From CAYFPX01 sp964501915 (GTDB lineage: Bacteria > Myxococcota_A > UBA796 > CAJQPC01): 12,382 nucleotides of DNA. The notes under the pieces are model-generated. The model saw only the letters and a list, made by a program, of their open reading frames with translations. It ran no database searches and was not told where the DNA came from. The translations under genes were made by a program, and so were the position numbers. Location of the stretch: positions 1 to 12,382 of the forward strand of contig CAZCVP010000226.1 of the NCBI GenBank assembly GCA_964501915.1. Direction: 5' to 3'. Below, piece after piece: positions 8,374 to 12,382 of the stretch (its first letter is position 1; the number at the start of each line of letters is the position of its first letter).

Positions 8374-8874
8374 AGAGTCGCACACGCAGAGAGCCCGGTA
8401 CCCCTTGAAGTAGACCAGCGGTCGCAGCGCCTCGTCCTCGCCCTCCACCACGGTCCCTTCGACCTGCCCGAGGAAGATGGTGTGATCCCCGCCGTCGCGG
8501 GTGCCGTACAGGGTGCAGTCCAGGCTCGCGAGGGCACCGGGGAGCAGGCGGGCTCCGGACACGGGGGCTCGCACGTCCCCCTGGTCCGCGAAGCGGTCCT
8601 CCATCGGAGGCCCCCAGCCGCCGAAGCGGTTGGAGAGCTCGACCTGGCCCTGGTCGAGGATGTTCACGGCGAAGCCGGCGCCGCCCTCGAGCAGCCCGTG
8701 GGTGGTGTTGCCCTTCTTGACGCACACCAGCACCAGGGGAGGGTCCACCGAGAGGCTGCAGAAGGCGGTCGCGGTCATGCCGTGGTCGCCCTCGGGGCCG
8801 GCGACGGTGACGACGGTGACCCCGGCAGCGAAGCGGCTCAGGGCGGCCTTGAAGTCGGCAGGCTCGACGGGCAT
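8365..8874 (-). CDS. Flavin reductase-like FMN-binding protein (HpaC-type)
   Basis: This is a 169-residue cytoplasmic protein of the flavin reductase-like family. Members bind FMN and use NAD(P)H to supply reduced flavin, often to a partner monooxygenase. Residues about 8-155 cover the whole domain. The start FKAALSRFAAGVTVVTV, GMTATAFCSLSVDPPLVLVC (about 32-51) and FAVNIL (about 68-73) are the family's usual segments. The length is typical. The start is supported by GGAGG 6 nt before the ATG. It is 37 bp downstream of the FliD-like gene on the same strand, so it may be co-transcribed. No monooxygenase is in view, and a link to the flagellar-like genes is not evident. The family is firm; substrate and partner are unknown. 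Confidence 0.9.
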   Translation of the reverse strand: MPVEPADFKAALSRFAAGVTVVTVAGPEGDHGMTATAFCSLSVDPPLVLVCVKKGNTTHGLLEGGAGFAVNILDQGQVELSNRFGGWGPPMEDRFADQGDVRAPVSGARLLPGALASLDCTLYGTRDGGDHTIFLGQVEGTVVEGEDEALRPLVYFKGYRALCVCDSPS

Positions 8875-8897
8875 CGGGGTCCTCCGGGTCGGGGAGG

Positions 8898-8910
8898 TCC
8901 CCTAAGGGGA
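8898..8910. repeat. Short palindrome between the FliD-like and flavin reductase genes
   Basis: TCCCCTAAGGGGA lies directly after the FliD-like stop and upstream of the flavin reductase ribosome site. A single unpaired centre makes it a poor RNA hairpin. It might be a protein-binding site in DNA. Confidence 0.35.
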
Positions 8911-8911
8911 G

Positions 8912-10606
8912 TCAGACCTTGATGTCGAGCCGCAGCCCCGTGTAGCCGTGGATGGCGCCGAGGTCGTCGCCCATCTCGTCCAGCGCCTTCATCATCGCGC
9001 CGAGCAGGCCCCCCTTGCCACCCTCGTCCCGCTCGCCGATCAGGAACTTCACGGCTGCGGAGTCGCTCTTGCGCATCGCCTCTCGCAGGTCCTGGGCGTC
9101 GCCGACGCTGAAGTCGAAGGGGTCGTCGTCGCCGAAGTCGAAGTCGACGCCGAAGGAGGTGGACAGGTCGTCCTCGTCGTCGAAGAGGGCCTCGATGCCC
9201 TGCTGGAGGACCTTGCGGGCGGTCTTCAGACTCCCGGTCGCCAGGCTCTCGTGCTCCACCTCGGCGAAGACCGCGTTCAGCTTGTCCTCGATGGCCTCCA
9301 TGTCCAGGGCGACCTGGCGGGCCCTGGCTCGCAGTCCCCGGGCACCCTGCCGGCCCGCGTAGGTGCCCAGCATCACGTCCACGCCGGTGAAGAAGCCCGA
9401 GGTCCCGTCGTCGAGCTCGAGCACGTCGGCGGGGGTGTTGCCGGTGATGAGGAAGCCGTCGGAGTTGGTGTCGTAGGACGCCGTCACGTCGGCCACGGAG
9501 GCGTTGATCCGGTCGATGACGTCCTGGAGGGTGTCGGCCGTGACGTCGACCGAGACGTCGGTGCCGTTGATCGAGAAGGTGCCGCTGGAGATGCCGGACA
9601 GGGGGGCCACGTCCTCGATCACGACCTCCAGCTCCCCCTGGTCGGTGCCCGTGACCTGGGTGGCCCCGGAGAGCTTCATCGCCGCCAGGAAACCCGAGGT
9701 GTCGTTGTCGACGGTGATGTCCAGGGCTCCCGTGTCGTCGCGGACGATGGAGAAGGTGTCGCTGCCCGCATCGTAGGAGGCGGTGACCCCGGCGGCGCTG
9801 GCGTCGATCGAGGCGATGACGTCGTTCACCGAGTCGTCCGCCGCCACGGTGATGGTCTCGCCGTTCACGTCGAAGCTGCCGGCGGTGATCGAGGTGCCCC
9901 ACTCCAGCCAGGGATCCTCGGTCCGGAGCCCGTCGAAGGGCCTGGTGGGATCCAGGTCCTGGCTGGTGCCGGCGTCGACGTCGATGAAGAAGCTCTCGTT
10001 CTTCTTCACGCTGCCCGCGCTCAGGGACACGCCGATGCCGAAGGAGGTGTACTTGACCGTGTCGGGCGGGGTACCACCGGCGAACTTGACGTTGCCCAGG
10101 CTCGAGCCGCCCGAGTCGTAGATGTCGAGGCGCACCGTCTTGCTGCCGCCGACCGTGCGATCCCGCCGCACACGGAACTCCAGGGTGTCGGTCCAGGCGC
10201 CGGTGTAGTCGTCGTGCAGCGTGACCACGCTCGTCGAGCTCGGCCCGTCCCAGTCCGGGCCGCGGGTGCTGTAGGACCTGGGGCTCGGGTTCACCTCCTC
10301 GCTGCCGGCCAGCGTGGTCGCCCGCGGGAGCAGGTCGAGGCCGAGGCCACCCTCCGACGCCGCCGTCGCCAGCTTGCGCACACGGCGCACGTCCCGCACT
10401 TCCTCCACCGACGTTCGCAGGCCCTCGAGCTCCTTGGCGAGATCCGCGGCCCGCTCGTGCAGCTCCAAGAGCGCCTGCTTGCGCTGGTAGGCCTGCTTCT
10501 TGGCCTCGGCGCGCCCGTCGAGGTAGGCCTGGCTTCCCCGCGCCCGGTAGCTCGGCTTGGCGTAGGAGACCGTCCCGAAGCCGAGGACGCCGGTGATGGA
10601 GTCCAT
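8912..10606 (-). CDS. FliD-like flagellar filament cap / hook-associated protein, divergent N-terminus
   Basis: This 564-residue protein has no cysteine, as is usual for exported flagellar proteins. Residues about 28-72 are a charged helix, probably coiled coil. Residues about 125-215 form a beta domain. Two copies of a hook-IN-like domain follow at 240-312 and 339-410; each has G(S/T)FxxNG, a D(V)I..I(D/N)AS segment, VTASYD and TSGF. Residues about 425-475 and 505-564 are helical, and the ending (SVGDAQDLREAM, then GGLLGAMMKALDE and YTGLRL) fits a FliD C-terminal region. The usual FliD opening (SGLDVNSIV-like) is missing and replaced by MDSITGVLGFGTVSY. The start overlaps the stop of the small upstream gene (TGATG), with AAGG 4 nt before it. 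FliD normally caps growing flagellin filaments; here the role could be flagellar or an adhesin built from FliD parts. Confidence 0.75.
   Translation of the reverse strand: MDSITGVLGFGTVSYAKPSYRARGSQAYLDGRAEAKKQAYQRKQALLELHERAADLAKELEGLRTSVEEVRDVRRVRKLATAASEGGLGLDLLPRATTLAGSEEVNPSPRSYSTRGPDWDGPSSTSVVTLHDDYTGAWTDTLEFRVRRDRTVGGSKTVRLDIYDSGGSSLGNVKFAGGTPPDTVKYTSFGIGVSLSAGSVKKNESFFIDVDAGTSQDLDPTRPFDGLRTEDPWLEWGTSITAGSFDVNGETITVAADDSVNDVIASIDASAAGVTASYDAGSDTFSIVRDDTGALDITVDNDTSGFLAAMKLSGATQVTGTDQGELEVVIEDVAPLSGISSGTFSINGTDVSVDVTADTLQDVIDRINASVADVTASYDTNSDGFLITGNTPADVLELDDGTSGFFTGVDVMLGTYAGRQGARGLRARARQVALDMEAIEDKLNAVFAEVEHESLATGSLKTARKVLQQGIEALFDDEDDLSTSFGVDFDFGDDDPFDFSVGDAQDLREAMRKSDSAAVKFLIGERDEGGKGGLLGAMMKALDEMGDDLGAIHGYTGLRLDIKV
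9377..9592 (-). repeat. Second hook-IN-like domain copy in the FliD-like gene
   Basis: Residues 339-410 repeat residues 240-312 (bases 9671-9889) with a 99-residue period. The shared VTASYD and TSGF motifs and the matching DVI..I.AS helix show an internal duplication. DNA identity is limited, so the duplication is old. Confidence 0.65.
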
Positions 10607-11061
10607 CAGGCCTTCAGCTCAGCGGTGCTGCCCGCGGCCTCTTCGCCGGCAGCCCGGCTCTCCTCGAGCCGCGCAGCGGCCCGTGCACGTCGCGTCCGTG
10701 GCGGCGGCAGGTCGAGCCCCACCAGGTAGGCGTCGACCTCGGTGTCGGGGACCTGGGGCTCGGGTGGGGCGGGCTCGCCGAGCCGCCTCGCGCGAGGGCG
10801 ATCGGGCAGCTCCGGCAGCTCGGTCTGCGTCATCGTGCCCTGGCCGTAGCAGACGTCCAGGGCGCCGCTGACGGCCCGGACCTCCTTCAGCGCGTGGGCG
10901 AACTCGGCCTCCGGCTCGGCGTCCTCGACCCGCCCGGCTTCGAGCAGCTCGAGGGGAGGCGCAGGTCCGACCTTGGGCACGGGGGCTCCGAGTAGAGAAG
11001 AGGACGAGACCCCGAGGAGGCGGGGCGTGTCCGGAGGATCGGCGACCCGCGGGACCCCCAT
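10606..11061 (-). CDS. Small Pro/Glu/Arg-rich protein coupled to the FliD-like gene
   Basis: This is a protein of 151 residues from the ATG at 11061. A GTG at 10980 with GGAG 5 nt upstream would give 124 residues and is a real alternative, since the ATG has no ribosome site. The first ~35 residues are low-complexity. A segment (EAEFAHALKEVRAVSGALDVCYGQ) looks helical and has the only cysteine. The C-terminal half is Pro-rich, then Arg/Ala/Glu-rich and probably helical. There is no signal peptide or membrane segment. I do not recognise a family. Its stop overlaps the FliD-like start by one base, which argues that it is a genuine translated gene. A chaperone or accessory partner of the FliD-like protein is conceivable by position only. 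Confidence 0.6.
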   Translation of the reverse strand: MGVPRVADPPDTPRLLGVSSSSLLGAPVPKVGPAPPLELLEAGRVEDAEPEAEFAHALKEVRAVSGALDVCYGQGTMTQTELPELPDRPRARRLGEPAPPEPQVPDTEVDAYLVGLDLPPPRTRRARAAARLEESRAAGEEAAGSTAELKA

Positions 11062-11071
11062 GAGAGTCCCG
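11050..11071 (-). promoter_or_regulatory. Hairpin presenting the start codon of the small coupled gene
   Basis: CGGGAC and GTCCCG form a 6-bp stem around a 10-nt loop that contains the ATG at 11061. No Shine-Dalgarno precedes it. The structure could affect initiation, or could be fortuitous if translation starts at the GTG at 10980. Confidence 0.3.
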
Positions 11072-11074
11072 GAG

Positions 11075-11107
11075 AAAAAAAGCTCAACTTCGGCCGATAG
11101 CGGCCGA
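11075..11107 (-). terminator. Intrinsic terminator-like hairpin after the FIST gene
   Basis: On the - strand TCGGCCG and CGGCCGA form a 7-bp stem with a CTAT loop, about 15 nt past the FIST stop. It is followed after 8 nt by seven T. The gap between stem and T-run is longer than usual, so termination may be partial. It would separate the FIST gene from the small/FliD-like pair. Confidence 0.5.
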
Positions 11108-11122
11108 GGCGCCCTCGCCGGA

Positions 11123-12313
11123 TCAGTTCCACCCTCTCGGCCGGAAGAGACCGAAGGCGCTGGTGTACCCGTGCAGGAAGGTCCGACCGTGCACCGGACC
11201 GATCTCGCCGGAGCAGAAGAAGCCCCCCAGGGCCACGTCGCCGACGTGCTCCCGGAACAGCTCGGTGTCGTGGTCCACCGCTCCATAGAAGCTGCGGCCG
11301 CGCCCGAGGCAGGAGAACATCACCGCCCCCGCACAGGCCTGGCCGTGCTCCCCCAGCTTGTGGCGGGCGAGCACGCCGACGAGGTCCTCCGCGGAGGCTG
11401 TTGCGTCGCGGATGTGGAACTGCACGACCGAGCCCGGCTCCAGCATCGCGGCCACCGCCACCACACCCCGTCCGCGATCCAGGCCCACCAGGTTTCGGAT
11501 CAGGAAGTCGCCCGGCCCGAAGGAGTCCTTGTCGCTGTCCATGGCGATGCCGAGCATCGGCGAGAGCTGGAAGGCATCCTGCTCCGTGGAGTCGAGCCCG
11601 GTGAAGACCTCGTCGAGGAGCTGCACCGCCGGCACCTCGTCCAGCTCGAAGAGCAGGTTCCGTCGTCCCTTGGTGATGCGCATCGGACGGCCGAGGGGAC
11701 GGCAGCCCTGGGCCACCACGGAGTCGACCTTGATGTCCCCGTACAGGGCCAGCCCCACGACCCCGCTGTGCCAGGTGCGCTCGCCCACATACAGCGCGTT
11801 CTCCTCTGGCGCACGAGCGCCGCTGGCCAGGCCCCCGATGATCGTGGCTCGTGGGTAGGCGGCATCCAGCCCCCAGGCGAGCTGCTGGGCATCGGAGGAG
11901 AAGGGATCGGGCAGGACGATGAAGTCCGGCTCCTGCTCCGGCACCAGGCCGAGGCGCGCGGGCCAGGCGCTGGGAGCACCGTCGAGGTCGGGGAGCTCGT
12001 CGGGTCCGAGGTGGAAGGGCACCAGCGCCACGTCGGGAAGCAGGGCGCCGATCATCGACAGCGCCGGGCGGTCCTCGACCTCGTGGCCGCTTCCGATGAT
12101 GGCACCGCCGGAGCATCCGAGCAGCAGCGCACCCTTGAAGTGGGACTTCACGTCGAGCGGGACCCGCTCGTAGTCCTCCTGGTGGTGGGGGGAGACGAAG
12201 ACCAGGATGAGGTCCGGAGTGGCGCCCCCGAGCTGCCGGGAGATCGACGAGGCCGCCTCCTGGAATCCGTCCTCGTAGCGGGAGCGCGTCGAGAGAGAAG
12301 AGACCCACTGCAT
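11123..12313 (-). CDS. FIST-domain sensory protein (FIST N and C domains)
   Basis: This is a 396-residue protein with no signal peptide or membrane segment, so it is probably cytoplasmic. The FIST N domain spans about residues 20-190 and has the conserved GCSGGAIIGSG segment (66-76). FIST C spans about 210-390 and ends in FFCSGEIGPV followed by GRTFLHGYTSAFGLF, a very typical closing motif. FIST is a predicted small-ligand sensor domain, often joined to signalling modules. This one stands alone, without kinase, GGDEF or methyl-accepting parts, so it could act on a partner or have an enzymatic role. The start at 12313 has only a weak AGG site, and an inverted repeat overlaps it. The small/FliD-like pair lies downstream beyond a probable terminator. 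Confidence 0.9.
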   Translation of the reverse strand: MQWVSSLSTRSRYEDGFQEAASSISRQLGGATPDLILVFVSPHHQEDYERVPLDVKSHFKGALLLGCSGGAIIGSGHEVEDRPALSMIGALLPDVALVPFHLGPDELPDLDGAPSAWPARLGLVPEQEPDFIVLPDPFSSDAQQLAWGLDAAYPRATIIGGLASGARAPEENALYVGERTWHSGVVGLALYGDIKVDSVVAQGCRPLGRPMRITKGRRNLLFELDEVPAVQLLDEVFTGLDSTEQDAFQLSPMLGIAMDSDKDSFGPGDFLIRNLVGLDRGRGVVAVAAMLEPGSVVQFHIRDATASAEDLVGVLARHKLGEHGQACAGAVMFSCLGRGRSFYGAVDHDTELFREHVGDVALGGFFCSGEIGPVHGRTFLHGYTSAFGLFRPRGWN

Positions 12314-12337
12314 CGCGAGTGCCTAACAGGTCGCGAT
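12312..12337. promoter_or_regulatory. Inverted repeat overlapping the FIST start
   Basis: ATCGCGA at 12312-12318 and TCGCGAT at 12331-12337 are exact inverted copies with a 12-bp spacer. One arm covers two bases of the ATG (read on the - strand). It could be an operator, or an RNA hairpin that controls translation. Confidence 0.4.
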
Positions 12338-12339
12338 CC

Positions 12340-12381
12340 AAAAGCAGCGGGGCCCGGCCGCCGGGTGGCGACCGGGCCCCG
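12340..12381 (-). terminator. Strong GC hairpin terminator of a gene beyond the right edge
   Basis: A perfect 10-bp stem joins 12348-12357 (CGGGGCCCGG) with 12372-12381. An inner CGCC/GGCG stem continues past one mismatch. On the - strand it is followed by CTGC and then four T (12340-12343). This implies a - strand gene ending just outside the window and sets a boundary upstream of the FIST gene. Confidence 0.6.
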
Positions 12382-12382
12382 A

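Noticed and set aside
8365..10606. A redox-flagellar system formed by flavin reductase and the FliD-like gene
   Set aside because: Adjacency is the only link. No monooxygenase partner or shared motif is seen, and a 37-bp gap with its own strong ribosome site fits simple neighbourhood.
8948..10729. 593-residue open frame on the + strand opposite the FliD-like gene
   Set aside because: It is an antisense shadow with Val/Gly/Ala/Arg composition and no domain, while the - strand frame has clear hook-associated motifs.

Overview
This is a GC-rich bacterial segment with dense genes that change strand often. The gene content points to the Myxococcota or a related former-Deltaproteobacteria lineage. 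The pointers are a MopE-type Asp/Cys repeat protein ending in a fibrinogen-like domain, several lipoproteins with Asp/Ser/Thr-rich tethers after the lipidated cysteine, and secreted proteases. This placement is inferred from style and families, because the window has no rRNA or other taxonomic marker.

Left part (1-4913): the 3' portion of a large secreted repeat protein (+) converges on an unrecognised lipoprotein (-). A 38-bp gap then separates that lipoprotein from a divergent secreted metzincin-type zinc metalloprotease (+). After an AT-richer 190-bp regulatory gap comes a lipid-anchored S1 serine protease with a Gly/Ser linker and a C-terminal PPC-type domain (+). Middle part (4933-7937): a full-length oligopeptidase B (-) is divergent from another lipoprotein with an Asp-Thr repeat tether (+). 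A 427-bp non-coding gap (7938-8364) follows. It holds hairpins and three copies of a related ~26-bp repeat.

Right part (8365-12313): four genes on the - strand. In transcription order they are a FIST-domain sensor, a Pro/Glu/Arg-rich small protein of unknown function, a FliD-like flagellar cap/hook-associated protein, and a flavin reductase of the HpaC type. The small gene and the FliD-like gene overlap by one base (TGATG) and are very probably translationally coupled. A hairpin plus T-tract lies between the FIST gene and this pair, so the FIST gene may be a separate unit. A strong hairpin terminator for a gene beyond the right edge closes the window.

Together the genes describe an envelope and extracellular zone. 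It has surface adhesion or metal-binding repeats, lipoproteins of unknown role, two secreted proteases and one cytoplasmic peptidase that could process peptides. Beside it lies a possible flagellar-derived surface module. The least explained parts are the coupled small-protein/FliD-like pair next to FIST, the metzincin with an archaemetzincin-like cysteine pattern, and the intergenic repeat cluster. No function is proven for the three unrecognised proteins.
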